Below are positions 45,818 to 54,991 of a stretch of 64,000 nucleotides of DNA, in pieces. A program made the translations under genes and the position numbers. The notes beneath the pieces were generated by a model. It made no database searches, was not told the DNA's origin, and saw nothing but the letters and a program-made list of their open reading frames with translations. The DNA comes from Mesorhizobium sp. LHD-90 (GTDB taxonomy: Bacteria > Pseudomonadota > Alphaproteobacteria > Rhizobiales > Rhizobiaceae): positions 288,434 to 352,433 of the forward strand of contig NZ_JAVFVV010000006.1 in NCBI RefSeq assembly GCF_030929505.1. The letters run 5' to 3'. The first letter of the stretch is position 1, and each line of letters begins with the position of its first letter.

Positions 45818-46948
45818 TCAGCGAGCGAGCGTCTCGCGATAGGCCTGCTCGATCTGCGCGGCCATGACATCGGCGCCGAAACGGGACCGAAGCTCTTCTT
45901 GCGAGGGCATCAGCGCCGCATAGGAGGCCGGGTCGGTCAGCGCCCGCACCATGTTTCCGGCGAGCTGGCCGGAATCCGGCGCGACCAGCGCCGGCGAATC
46001 GACGCCGAATATTTCGGGAATGCCGCCGACTGCCGTTGCCACCATCGGCATGCCGGCGGCGAGCGCCTCGAGCACGATGTAGGGCATGGCCTCGGCGCGC
46101 GATGGCACCACGATCGTACGGGCCAGCGCGAAGGCCTGCCGCGCCGGCATCGGCTCGCGGAAGCGCACGCGCTCCGCCAGTCCCAGCATCGAAACCTGTT
46201 CGCGGTATTTCGGGAGGTCGTCTCCGGCGCCCACCATTTCGGCGGTCACCGTCCGGCCGGTGCGAATCTCCACCTGCGCCAGCGCGTCGATGAACAGGTC
46301 CGGCCCCTTCAGGTCGCGCATCATGCCGATATAGAGAAAATCGGCCGCGCCTTCGACCGCCGGCACCGGCGCGAACTCCTCGGCCCGCAGCCCGTTATAG
46401 ACGAGCTTGTTGGGGATCGGCGGCTCGCCGACCTTCTTGCGGTAGGCGTGCCGCTCGTAGTCGGAGACGAACAGCAGATGGTCGGTGAAACGCCCCATCA
46501 GCCGCTCCAGCAGGAAGAAAATCTTGCCCGTCGTGGTGTGCTCGTCATAGTGGAGGCTGCCGCCATGCGGCGAATAGAGGCGGGCTACGCGAAACCTGAA
46601 AACCCGCAGCAGTGAGCCGAACAGCCGGGCATAGACGCCACCCTTGGCGCCATGCCCGTGTATAATGTCCGGCTGCAATCCCTTGATTATCCTGAATGTC
46701 CTCCAGGCCGCGGCGATGTCGCCGGGGCCGATGTGGCGCTGCATCGGCGTGCGGTGGACGCCGAGCGCGAGGTGATCCTTCATCGCCTCGAAGAGCCGCT
46801 CCTCGAATTCCCCGCCGGTGCTGGAATCGCAGACGATGCCGACCTGATGCCCGGCGGCTACCTGCGCCTCCGTCAGGTCGCGGACATGGCGGAAGATTCC
46901 ACCGACCGGGGACCGGAAGCAGTGCACGATGCGAAGGGAGGAAGCCAC
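45818..46948 (-). CDS. Glycosyltransferase family 4
   Basis: A 376-aa GT-B-fold glycosyltransferase. N-terminal GGIFRHVRDLTEAQVAAGHQVGIVCDSS and HGHGAKGGVYARL, SPHGGSLHYDE, LLFVSDYERHAYRKKVG; C-terminal domain FLYIGMMRDLKGPDLFIDAL and the nucleotide-sugar motif EAMPYIVLEALAAGMPMVATAVGGIPEIF with the EX7E glutamates. It probably adds a sugar to the lipid-linked repeat unit. Specificity unknown. It precedes the sugar transferase on the same strand. Confidence 0.93.
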   Translation of the reverse strand: MASSLRIVHCFRSPVGGIFRHVRDLTEAQVAAGHQVGIVCDSSTGGEFEERLFEAMKDHLALGVHRTPMQRHIGPGDIAAAWRTFRIIKGLQPDIIHGHGAKGGVYARLFGSLLRVFRFRVARLYSPHGGSLHYDEHTTTGKIFFLLERLMGRFTDHLLFVSDYERHAYRKKVGEPPIPNKLVYNGLRAEEFAPVPAVEGAADFLYIGMMRDLKGPDLFIDALAQVEIRTGRTVTAEMVGAGDDLPKYREQVSMLGLAERVRFREPMPARQAFALARTIVVPSRAEAMPYIVLEALAAGMPMVATAVGGIPEIFGVDSPALVAPDSGQLAGNMVRALTDPASYAALMPSQEELRSRFGADVMAAQIEQAYRETLAR

Positions 46949-46969
46949 CAGCGCCGCCGCTTCGCGCGA

Positions 46970-47536
46970 TCAGAACAGGCGTTCGCGCACGTAGACCGTG
47001 TCGCCGGGCATCAGTGGATCCGAGGTGATGACACGTCCGGTCATGACTTTTCCATTGATGTCGCGGGTGATGTCGACGGTGCCCTGGTTGGCGCGCGGGG
47101 TGAAGCCGCCGGCCGTGGCGACCGCCTTCTGTGCGGTCAGCCCCGGAACGTAGGAATACTGCCCGGCGGCGCCGACCTCGCCCATGACGAAGATCGGCCG
47201 GTACTGGTCGACTTCGACCGAGACGTCGGGATCGCGCAGGAAACCTTCGCGCAACTTGGCGGCGATCGCGCCTTCCAGTTCCTGCACGGAGCGGCCGCGC
47301 GCCGCCACCGCGCCGACCAGCGGGAAGGCGATGTAGCCGGAAGCGTCGACGCTATAGGTATTGGTCAGGCTGTCCTGCTCGAAGACGGTGATGCGCACGC
47401 GGTCGCCGGCGCCAAGGCGATAGGGCTGGTTCAGCGCGGCGTGGAAGGCCGAGGGGGTAGGGCGGTAGCCCGAGCAGCCACCGGCAATCAGGGCCAGGGC
47501 CAGCAAGGGAATGATGGATGTCTTCTTGATGGCCAC
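46970..47536 (-). CDS. Polysaccharide export outer membrane protein (Wza/OPX family)
   Basis: A 188-aa lipoprotein with lipobox ALIAGGC (Cys21). The polysaccharide export domain YRLGAGDRVRITVFEQDSLTNTYSVDASGYIAFPLVGAVAARG is followed by a SLBB domain (PIFVMGEVGAAGQYSYVPGLTAQKAVATAGGFTPRANQG). It lacks the long C-terminal amphipathic-helix extension of Wza and belongs to the short OPX type common in rhizobia (ExoF-like class). Divergent from the Wzz/ExoP-like gene. Confidence 0.92.
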   Translation of the reverse strand: MAIKKTSIIPLLALALIAGGCSGYRPTPSAFHAALNQPYRLGAGDRVRITVFEQDSLTNTYSVDASGYIAFPLVGAVAARGRSVQELEGAIAAKLREGFLRDPDVSVEVDQYRPIFVMGEVGAAGQYSYVPGLTAQKAVATAGGFTPRANQGTVDITRDINGKVMTGRVITSDPLMPGDTVYVRERLF

Positions 47537-47761
47537 GGACTACCCTCGACAAACGCCTCGACCGCGGGGCGCATTCGGACGCCACCGTTATCGAATGGTT
47601 AGGGTTAACACCGCGTAAAGGGGGGGGCGGGATCTGCGCCGTCGGACGCCCGGATGGACGGGGCTGGCGGGCTCTGCTTATCTGGCTGCGGCGAACATCT
47701 TAACGCCTGAGTTACCATAATTCTTTACGGTCTCGGCGGACGCAGAGTCGGAGTTGGGCGT
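47537..47761. promoter_or_regulatory. Divergent control region of the polysaccharide cluster
   Basis: 225 bases between the wza-like gene (leftward) and the exoP-like gene (rightward), so it must hold both promoters. An AT-rich block lies just upstream of the exoP-like gene (47700-47730, ATCTTAACGCC...TTACCATAATTC). No specific binding site was identified. Confidence 0.4.
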
Positions 47762-49855
47762 ATGTCGGCCATGAATTCGAGCGCCAGGGACGTCGATGTC
47801 GACCTTGGGAGGCTGTTCGCCAGCCTCGCGAGGGACTGGAAGCGTATCCTTCTGGTGGCGGTCGTGGTTTCCGGCCTGGCCTTCGTGCTTGCCTCGCTGG
47901 CGACGCCGGCCTACCGCGCCGAAACCCAGCTCTTTATCGAGATGCGTGAATCGGTGTTCACACGGCCGCAGACCGACGCCGCCGGCGCCAATCCGCTGCT
48001 CGACCAGGAGGGCGTGAGCAGCCAGGTCGAGATCATCACGTCGACCAACCTGCTGAAGCAGGTCGCCAAGAAATTCGATCTTGCCAGCCTGCCGGAGTTC
48101 AATAGGGCGGGAGGAGGGTCGTTCCTGGGGCAACTGCTGGTTCTGGCGGGGCTGAAGAGCGACGTCGACCAGTTACCGGCAGAGGAAAGGGTGCTGGAGA
48201 CGTTCCGCAGCAAGCTCAACGTCTACCGGGTCGAGAATACGCGCGTCATCGCCATCGCCTTTTCCTCCGAGGATCCAGAACTCGCGGCGGAGGTGCCGAC
48301 CGCCATCGCCGAGGCCTACCTGCAGTTCAGCCGCGATGCCAAGCAGCAGTCGAACACGGCCGCGACCGAATGGCTCGAGCCGGAGATCCAGGCGCTGACC
48401 GCCAAGGTCAAGGAAGCCGAGGGGCGGGTCGCCGCTTATCGTTCGCAGTCCGACCTGCTCGTCGGACAGAACAACTCGGTGCTGGCGACGCAGCAGCTTT
48501 CGGAGCTTTCGACGGAACTCTCGCGCACGCGCGCGAACCGGGCCGCCGCCGAGGCCAATGCGGAAAGTGTCCGGCTGGCGCTGCGCAACGGCTCGCTCGA
48601 TGCCTTTCCTGACGTCGTCTCGTCAAACCTGATCCAGCGGCTGCGCGAGCGGCAGGTGCAGTTGCGTGCCGACATCGCCGACCTGTCGACGACGCTGCTC
48701 GACAACCATCCGCGCATACGCGCGCTCCGCTCGCAACTGGCCGACCTCGACAGCCAGGTCTCGGGCGAGGCGCAGAAGATTCTTCAGAGCCTGGCGAACG
48801 CCGCCGAGTCCGCAAGGCTGCGCGAGGCTCAGCTTGTCGCCGAACTCAACCGGTTGAAGGCTGAGTCGTCGCGTGTCGGTGAGAAGGAAGTGGAACTGCG
48901 CGCGCTGGAGCGCGAGGCCGCCGCGCAGCGCGAATTGCTCGAATCCTACCTGGCTCGGTATCGCGAGGCCGCGTCGCGGCGCGACGGCGACTACCTGCCG
49001 GCGGATGCCCGCATCATCTCGCCCGCCACCGTCCCCGTCGAGCCCTATTTCCCCAAGATCGTGCCGATCGTCGGCGCGGCCTTCGCTGGCTCGCTGCTGC
49101 TGATGGGCATTGCGACCCTGCTGCGCGAACTGTTTTCCGGACGCGCCATGCGGCCGGCGGAGGGCGCCCAGGTGATGCCGGTCGAGCAGATCAGGATGCC
49201 CGATCCGTCGCCGGCCGATACGCCGGGGGCCGGGGGGGAGGGATTGTCCGGCCCTGTTCCGCTTCACGGCGAGGTTTCTCCCCATGAGGCCGCCGAGATG
49301 CTGATCGCGGGTGGCGCCTCGCGTGCGCTGTTCGTCTCGCCCGAGGGCGACGAGGCCGCCGCCGCCGCCGTCATGGTGGCGCGCGACGTGGCCGACGCCG
49401 GGCTGCGCGTGCTGCTTGTCGACCTGACCGCCATGGGTGCGGCCTCGGCGCCAATGCTCGACGACGACAGTCTTCCCGGCATCACCGACCTTCTGACCGG
49501 CGAGGCGAAATTCGTCGACGCCATCCATTCCGACCAATATTCCGACTGCCACGTGATTCCGGTCGGCAGGGCTGACCAGCGCAAGGCCATGCAGGCCGTC
49601 GACCGGTTGCCGGCGATCATGGACACGCTGACCGCCGCCTACGACGTGGTGATTGTCGAATGCGGCCCGGCCAGCGCGGAAAGCATCCGCCGGCTGGTGT
49701 CGGAAGGCACGGAGGTGCTGGTCAGCGTGATCGAGCCGGCCGAAAGTGTTCTGGCCGCCCGCGACGACCTGGCTGCCAAGGGTTATGAAGGACTGACGCT
49801 GGTGACGCCCGCCGACTATGCAAACCCGCCGGAGCCGGATCGTTCGGCGGCATAA
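47762..49855 (+). CDS. Wzz/ExoP-type chain-length protein with degenerate kinase domain
   Basis: A 697-aa inner membrane protein. TM1 is near residues 28-50; the periplasmic Wzz part is coiled-coil rich (QLSELSTELSRTRANRAAAEANAESVR, LREAQLVAELNRLKAESSRV) and ends with the PYFPKIVPI TM2 entry near 430-450. The cytoplasmic part (about 515-690) aligns in pattern with BY-kinase ATPases, but Walker A reads SPEGDEAAAAA with no GKS/T, Walker A' is LLVDLTAMG instead of LLIDADLR, and there is no C-terminal Tyr cluster. It probably controls polysaccharide chain length without tyrosine kinase activity. Confidence 0.88.
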   Translation: MSAMNSSARDVDVDLGRLFASLARDWKRILLVAVVVSGLAFVLASLATPAYRAETQLFIEMRESVFTRPQTDAAGANPLLDQEGVSSQVEIITSTNLLKQVAKKFDLASLPEFNRAGGGSFLGQLLVLAGLKSDVDQLPAEERVLETFRSKLNVYRVENTRVIAIAFSSEDPELAAEVPTAIAEAYLQFSRDAKQQSNTAATEWLEPEIQALTAKVKEAEGRVAAYRSQSDLLVGQNNSVLATQQLSELSTELSRTRANRAAAEANAESVRLALRNGSLDAFPDVVSSNLIQRLRERQVQLRADIADLSTTLLDNHPRIRALRSQLADLDSQVSGEAQKILQSLANAAESARLREAQLVAELNRLKAESSRVGEKEVELRALEREAAAQRELLESYLARYREAASRRDGDYLPADARIISPATVPVEPYFPKIVPIVGAAFAGSLLLMGIATLLRELFSGRAMRPAEGAQVMPVEQIRMPDPSPADTPGAGGEGLSGPVPLHGEVSPHEAAEMLIAGGASRALFVSPEGDEAAAAAVMVARDVADAGLRVLLVDLTAMGAASAPMLDDDSLPGITDLLTGEAKFVDAIHSDQYSDCHVIPVGRADQRKAMQAVDRLPAIMDTLTAAYDVVIVECGPASAESIRRLVSEGTEVLVSVIEPAESVLAARDDLAAKGYEGLTLVTPADYANPPEPDRSAA

Positions 49856-49867
49856 GGTCTAACAGAG

Positions 49868-51091
49868 TCAATCGTCTGAAGAGGTCTGCTCGGGCGGTTT
49901 CTTGCCGATGGTTTGCCGCCGCAAGCTCTTGGTGAGCCGCCAGACCGTCGGGTTGTGTTTTATGCCTGCCTTGAGCGACGCGAACAGCCGCATCGAGCCG
50001 GCGAACAGCCGGCCTTTCGCCGTCAGCGGTGCCAGGACGTCGAAATGGCGGGTTTCGACGTCGCACCACAGCCGCTTGTAGAGTTCATCGCCGACGCTGA
50101 AATCGTAAACACCGAGGCCCTGTTCGCAGGCTTCCTTGATGTTCTCGAAGAACAGGAATTCGCCGGGGCTGGCGATCATCATGTCGTCCTCGGCGATCGA
50201 GCCGAACTCGCAGATCAGCCGCCGGCCGCAGAGGCTCGATCCGGTGACGGCGCGCAGTTTTCCGCCGACCACCAGCCCATGCAGCACGAAGGGTCTGGGG
50301 GATAGAGGCAGGGCGTCGCAGAAGAGTTTTCTAAAGAATGCCTGCACTTGCGGCTCGGCAAAGACGTTGCCGATCCCCGCCTTGCGGAAGCGCGCGGTCT
50401 TCATGCCGAAGAAGGCGTCCAGCAATCGGTGCACGTCCTCGACCGACTGCGCCTCGATGCGGCGAAACCCACCGGCCGCCTCGTATTTGCGGGCCTGGGT
50501 TCGGTGTTTCTTGCGTTTTCGCTTGCCGCTCGGGCCGGACACAACCTGCGCGAAGCCGCCGGCCAGGTCGACAGCCAGCGCCAGGTTGGGACTGCCGATG
50601 TGGGGCAGGGCGAGCAAAGGATTCGGCACACCGTCGAGATCGGGCAACAGGCGCTCAAGCATCAGCACGTCGACGTCCGGCCGGGCGCGGCCGATGGCGG
50701 AGGCCAGTTTCCGAACGTTTTGCGGGGATAGTCTCGGCAGCCAGTCCGGCGCGGCGAGCGCAAAATTTCCATTGGCATGGGTGCCGCTCATGAAGCGGGC
50801 GACGCGGAACGGGCCGCGGCGGACCACCTCCAGCGCCAGTGCGAAGACCGGTCTTCCTTCCTCGCGGATCACGGCGAACAGGCTGTCGGGGGCGGCCGCC
50901 GCCAGCCAGGCGTCGACCCAGGCGGCGGATTGCGCCGGCGCACAAATACCCTCGGAATCAAGCGCTTGATAGAAGGGGATAATGTCTCGAGAGATGCCGG
51001 AGACAAAAGTGTCGGCACCCTCGGCGGCGCTGGACGGCGCGGGGCGGGCGGCGTCTGGCGGGACTTTCGCCGCCATGACGGCATCAGCCAT
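49868..51091 (-). CDS. GNAT-like acyltransferase of the CelD/FemAB type
   Basis: A 407-aa protein of the CelD/BcsL (GNAT-like) acyltransferase family. Features: SIWVDAW-like AAWVDAWLAAAAPDSLFAVI, a basic segment SGKRKRKKHRTQARKYEAAGG, LLDAFFGMKTARFRKAGIGNVFAEPQVQAFF, and CEFGSIAEDDMMIASPGEFLFFENIKEACEQGLGVYDFSVGDELYKRLWC. Families of this type modify cell envelope or polysaccharide. It is adjacent to the exoP-like gene, so acyl modification of the exopolysaccharide is a reasonable inference. Confidence 0.85.
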   Translation of the reverse strand: MADAVMAAKVPPDAARPAPSSAAEGADTFVSGISRDIIPFYQALDSEGICAPAQSAAWVDAWLAAAAPDSLFAVIREEGRPVFALALEVVRRGPFRVARFMSGTHANGNFALAAPDWLPRLSPQNVRKLASAIGRARPDVDVLMLERLLPDLDGVPNPLLALPHIGSPNLALAVDLAGGFAQVVSGPSGKRKRKKHRTQARKYEAAGGFRRIEAQSVEDVHRLLDAFFGMKTARFRKAGIGNVFAEPQVQAFFRKLFCDALPLSPRPFVLHGLVVGGKLRAVTGSSLCGRRLICEFGSIAEDDMMIASPGEFLFFENIKEACEQGLGVYDFSVGDELYKRLWCDVETRHFDVLAPLTAKGRLFAGSMRLFASLKAGIKHNPTVWRLTKSLRRQTIGKKPPEQTSSDD

Positions 51092-51529
51092 CCTTCGATC
51101 CCTCGCGCGTCAGCATGGCAGATTGGCTCCGCACCCAGGTTTTCCGTAGCGGCGAAAGCCTAGAACCAAAAGATGAATGAATGCTCGACGGCTTATCCCC
51201 CTGGGCCGTGTGCGGCCTACGCTCGTGAAGGGCACGCCGGCCGCCACCAAGATTTGCGCGTGAAGCGGGGAATATGACGAAATATCAAGTGGTTAGGTGG
51301 AAACATCGAATAGAGATCGCCAATGAGCTTCGCGGAACCCTGCAAAAAACCGGGTTTGGCGATGGCGTTTTGCCGTTTTGCGCTGGCAGGCACGGCAAAT
51401 TGGCTTCGCGACGTCGACGGTTCTGAGGCCGCCTTTGGAAGAACGCGGCCAGCCAGTCCGGTGCGCCTCGACCTTCGGCTGGAGATCAGGGCAACGAGCC
51501 GAGACCAGGAGAGGAAATCGTCCGGGCGG
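51092..51529. other. Intergenic region, no firm gene
   Basis: About 440 bases. A 50-codon frame at 51274-51426 (MTKYQVVRWKHRIEIANEL...) has a G-rich SD, but its C-terminal third looks untypical, so it is not called. The region is moderately AT-richer at 51270-51330. Confidence 0.35.
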
Positions 51530-51748
51530 TCAGCGGCCTTCGGGTTTCGACGGCAGCATCATCCACTTGATGATGCCCATGGCAGGCAGGATCCACACCA
51601 GCCCGCCGATCAGGAAGAAGGCGAAATGCGCCAGCGGGCCGGACTGTGCGAGCTGCGCCACCGCCACGATCGTCGCGACGACGGCGTAGACGACGACGAG
51701 GGCGACCAGCAGGATCGCTCCGATGAGTTTTTTCAGGCGGATCGGCAT
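51530..51748 (-). CDS. DUF2842 family small membrane protein
   Basis: A 72-aa protein with two transmembrane helices: [30 protein letters not shown] and [27 protein letters not shown], the DUF2842 pattern. Conserved in alphaproteobacteria, often near ctaA; function unknown. It is divergent from ctaA here. Confidence 0.88.
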   Translation of the reverse strand: MPIRLKKLIGAILLVALVVVYAVVATIVAVAQLAQSGPLAHFAFFLIGGLVWILPAMGIIKWMMLPSKPEGR

Positions 51749-51906
51749 TTAGGCTCCTTGTCCGATCCGATAGTCTGGTGGGAGCTGGGAAGCAACAGGA
51801 GGCTGGCAAACCAGAGCGCGACGGCGTGTCGCGCGGGGCCGGCTTGCAAGGGGCGGTGGGCTGGTCCACCAATCGCGCCAAAAGGATCGACGCGGATTTT
51901 TCGCCG

Positions 51907-53004
51907 ATGGCCGCCATAACCAACGCCAGTTCCCCGTTTGCCGAACGCGACCGGCTCTTGAAAAACCGCGCGCTGGTGCGTGGCTGGCTCTATGTGGCGC
52001 TGGTCGTCATCTTTGCCGTGATCGTGGTCGGCGGCGCGACGCGGCTGACTGATTCCGGCCTGTCGATCACCGAATGGAAGCCGATCCATGGCATCGTCCC
52101 GCCGCTCAACGAGGCCGAGTGGCAGGAGGAATTCCTGAAATACCAGCAGATTCCGCAATACAAGGAACTGAATCCGGACATGGATCTGGCCGGCTTCAAG
52201 GCGATTTTCTGGTGGGAATGGGCGCACAGGCTGCTGGCGCGCTGGGCCGGCGTGATCTTCTTCGCGCTGCCATTTGCCTTCTTCTGGGCGACGCGCCGGC
52301 TGGAGCGCGGGCTGGCGCCTAAGCTTGCCGGCATTTTTGCGCTTGGTGGCGTGCAGGGCGTGATCGGCTGGCTGATGGTCGCCTCGGGCCTGACCGATCG
52401 CACCAGCGTGCACCCGGCCTGGCTGGCGGTGCATCTGACGGTGGCCTCGCTGATCTTTACCGCCACCATGCTGGTGGCGCGCGGACTTGCTCCGCATTCG
52501 GCCGCGCCCGCCGACCGGCCGACGCAGCGTTTCGCCGGCATCCTAATCCTGCTGATTTTGTTCCAGATCTTTCTCGGCGGGCTTGTCGCCGGGCTCGATG
52601 CGGGGCTGAGCTACAACACCTGGCCGCTGATGGACGGCAGGGTCATTCCCGGCGACATGTTGGTCATCGAGCCGGCCTGGCGCAACCTGTTCGAGAACCC
52701 GAAGACGGTGCAGTTCATCCACCGGCTTGGCGCCTATGTCGTGCTGGCGGCAGCACTTTGGCACATGATTGCAGCGCGCCGCGCCGAGCCCGGCACCACC
52801 CATGCGCGCCGCGCGCTGTTGCTGTTCCATCTCGTGCTCTTGCAGGCGATCGTAGGTGTGGCGACGCTGCTGACGCAGGTCAATCTGCATGCGGCGCTGA
52901 CGCATCAGGCGCTGGCGCTGGTGGTGCTCGGCTTCGCCGCTGCTCATTGGCGCGGGACGAAAGGGGCGTATCCGTTGCCGACGGAGATCGTGGCAGCGCG
53001 CTGA
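51907..53004 (+). CDS. ctaA: Heme A synthase (Cox15/CtaA)
   Basis: This 365-aa integral membrane enzyme oxidises heme O to heme A for cytochrome oxidase. Eight hydrophobic helices are visible. Heme ligand regions: [41 protein letters not shown] and [11 protein letters not shown]. Also [21 protein letters not shown] near the N-terminus, a family signature. ATG at 51907 is chosen because it gives the usual MAxITN-type start. Confidence 0.96.
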   Translation: MAAITNASSPFAERDRLLKNRALVRGWLYVALVVIFAVIVVGGATRLTDSGLSITEWKPIHGIVPPLNEAEWQEEFLKYQQIPQYKELNPDMDLAGFKAIFWWEWAHRLLARWAGVIFFALPFAFFWATRRLERGLAPKLAGIFALGGVQGVIGWLMVASGLTDRTSVHPAWLAVHLTVASLIFTATMLVARGLAPHSAAPADRPTQRFAGILILLILFQIFLGGLVAGLDAGLSYNTWPLMDGRVIPGDMLVIEPAWRNLFENPKTVQFIHRLGAYVVLAAALWHMIAARRAEPGTTHARRALLLFHLVLLQAIVGVATLLTQVNLHAALTHQALALVVLGFAAAHWRGTKGAYPLPTEIVAAR

Positions 53005-53014
53005 CAACGTCCGG

Positions 53015-53326
53015 TCAGCGGGGCCCACCGAATCTGAGGCTTGGCGTGCCGCCGTCGGTGCCCTGACGATAGATGATGAGGCCGAGCGTTCGTTCATCGG
53101 TCGGCGCCACAATCTCGATACTGCCCGCTACTGCGCCTTTTGACTCAGCGTCTGCGGTCCGCCAGTCCAAAGACTCCGCCGCCGCGATAGTGCCGTCCTG
53201 TTCGACTGCGGCATTGGCCAACGGAGGGGCCTCTGCGGCGGCCCAAGTTGCCAGACACGCTGCCGCGCACAGGTATGACTTCGCCTGAATTCTTGTCGAT
53301 CCTGTATCATTCCACATGGAAGGCAT
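53015..53326 (-). CDS. Small secreted hypothetical protein
   Basis: A 103-aa protein with a hydrophobic N-terminal segment (SYLCAAACLATWAAAEAPPLANA) consistent with a signal peptide, then an acidic, beta-type mature part (SIEIVAPTDERTLGLIIYRQGTDGG). Excellent SD (AAGGAGAG) before the ATG at 53326. Divergent from the winged-helix/TolB/TPR regulator, with 131 bases between, so it may be its target. Family unknown. Confidence 0.65.
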   Translation of the reverse strand: MPSMWNDTGSTRIQAKSYLCAAACLATWAAAEAPPLANAAVEQDGTIAAAESLDWRTADAESKGAVAGSIEIVAPTDERTLGLIIYRQGTDGGTPSLRFGGPR

Positions 53327-53457
53327 GTCGCTCTCCTTGCTGGCTGAGGTTTGATTGGCAGCCGCAAAGCAGAGAATCGACGGTTTGTTGGTTCCGGTCA
53401 TAAAGACTTCTCCGAAAACTTCCGAAATCGGATAAAATCGGCGCCGGAGGGGCGGCC

Positions 53458-54975
53458 ATGGCTGATCGGCAGTTCGCGTTCGGAACTTTTGTGCTCGACG
53501 GTGCAGCCGGAATCTTGCGCGACCGTGGCGTTCAGATCGACATCGGAAGCAGGGGACTGGCTCTGCTCGAAGCGCTGCTGGAGGCCAGCGGCCAACCGGT
53601 GGCCAAGTCTGTGTTGATGGACGCGGCCTGGCCCAAGACCGCCGTTGAGGAGAGCAACCTAACCGTCCAGGTGGCAGCTCTTCGGAAATGCCTGGGGCAA
53701 ACGCCCGACGGCGGAGAGTGGATCGTCACAGTGCCGCGCGTCGGCTACCGGTTCGCCCGCCGGCGAACTGCTGCGCCGGAAACCGCCTCGGCGTCGGACT
53801 TGCCGCCTGACACAAAAACGTCGATTGCCGTCCTGCCATTCGACAATATGAGCAGCGATCCCGAGCAGGAATACTTCGCCGTGGGTCTTTCGGAGGACCT
53901 GATTACCGACCTCTCGAAGGTCCCGGGTTTTACGGTGATCGCACGCAATTCGTCATTCGCCTACAAGGGCAAGCAGGTCGACGTCCGCACTGTGGCGGCC
54001 GAACTCGGCGTGCGCTACGTCATCGAAGGAAGTGTGCGGCGTGCAGCCGGAACGGTTCGCATCAACGCCCAAATCGTTGACGCGACCGACCACAGCCACG
54101 TCTGGGCCGATCGTTTCGATCGCGATCTTGCGGACATTTTCGGGTTGCAGGACGAAATCGTCGGCAAGATCATCCATGCGATCGTCGGCACCATACCGTC
54201 CATTCACCTTGTCGCAAGCCAACGCGCGAAGAGTCTGGACGCCTACGACCTGTTCGTACGGGGCCGGGTTCTCGTCTCGCAATGGTCCGAAAGCAACAGG
54301 GCGGGGCGCGAACTGTTGCAGGGGTCGATTGCGATTGAGCCCGATTTTGCCGAGGCGCACGCCTGGCTTGCCTACAGTCACCATTTCGCATGGCTGCTCC
54401 GAGGTGAGTCGCCAAATCTTCACCGCCCGTTGGCCCGCCAGGCGTCGCAGCGCGCCGTCGCGCTTGATCGCGGCAATGCGGCCAGCCACTGGAGCCGAGG
54501 TCTTGTCCTTGCCTACGACGCGCTCCTGTACGAAGGCGTCGCAGAATGTGAGACCGCCTTGGCGATCAATCCAAACCATGCGGATGCCTGGATCGCGCTT
54601 GCCGATCTGAGGGTACTGGAAGGCCGGGCCGGCGAGGGCGTCGAATGCGCCAGGAATGCCTTTCGCCTGAATCCGTATCCCCCGCCCGCCTATCGGTGGT
54701 ACTTCGGCTTCGCCCTCTATGCTGCAGGCAGATACGAGGATGTCGTCGAAACGCTCCAGCATGAGGAAATGCAGGGGAAGGGGTCGCAGCGCATCCTGGC
54801 GGCCAGCCTTGCGCAACTCGGACGCCTGGATGAAGCCGAGGCGGAGGCCCGTCGGTTCCTCGCGGCATATCCAACTTTCACCGTAGCGGGATGGGACAGC
54901 ATCCATCCGTTTCGGCGTGCCGACGACCGGAGGCATTTTGTAGACGGCTACCTTAAAGCCGGATTGCCGGGCTGA
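53458..54975 (+). CDS. CadC-like regulator: winged helix, TolB-like and TPR domains
   Basis: A 505-aa cytoplasmic protein. Residues about 1-100 form an OmpR/CadC-type winged helix (LDGAAGILRDRG..., GLALLEALLEASGQPVAK, NLTVQVAALRKCLG, WIVTVPRVGYRFA). About 120-260 is the TolB-like domain (SIAVLPFDNMSSDPEQEYFAVGLSEDLITDLSK, VRYVIEGSVRRAAGTVRINAQIVD). The C-terminal half has TPR-like helices (GRELLQGSIAIEPDFAEAHAWLAYSHH, ALAINPNHADAWIALADLRVLEGR). No membrane helix is present, unlike CadC itself. Proteins of this design are abundant in rhizobia and their signals are unknown. Confidence 0.9.
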   Translation: MADRQFAFGTFVLDGAAGILRDRGVQIDIGSRGLALLEALLEASGQPVAKSVLMDAAWPKTAVEESNLTVQVAALRKCLGQTPDGGEWIVTVPRVGYRFARRRTAAPETASASDLPPDTKTSIAVLPFDNMSSDPEQEYFAVGLSEDLITDLSKVPGFTVIARNSSFAYKGKQVDVRTVAAELGVRYVIEGSVRRAAGTVRINAQIVDATDHSHVWADRFDRDLADIFGLQDEIVGKIIHAIVGTIPSIHLVASQRAKSLDAYDLFVRGRVLVSQWSESNRAGRELLQGSIAIEPDFAEAHAWLAYSHHFAWLLRGESPNLHRPLARQASQRAVALDRGNAASHWSRGLVLAYDALLYEGVAECETALAINPNHADAWIALADLRVLEGRAGEGVECARNAFRLNPYPPPAYRWYFGFALYAAGRYEDVVETLQHEEMQGKGSQRILAASLAQLGRLDEAEAEARRFLAAYPTFTVAGWDSIHPFRRADDRRHFVDGYLKAGLPG

Positions 54976-54991
54976 CTGCCACTGACGGCCT

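Noticed and set aside
51274..51426. 50-codon frame with G-rich upstream
   Set aside because: Starts plausibly (MTKYQVVRWKHRIEIANEL) but ends in untypical basic residues and has no family; not strong enough to call.
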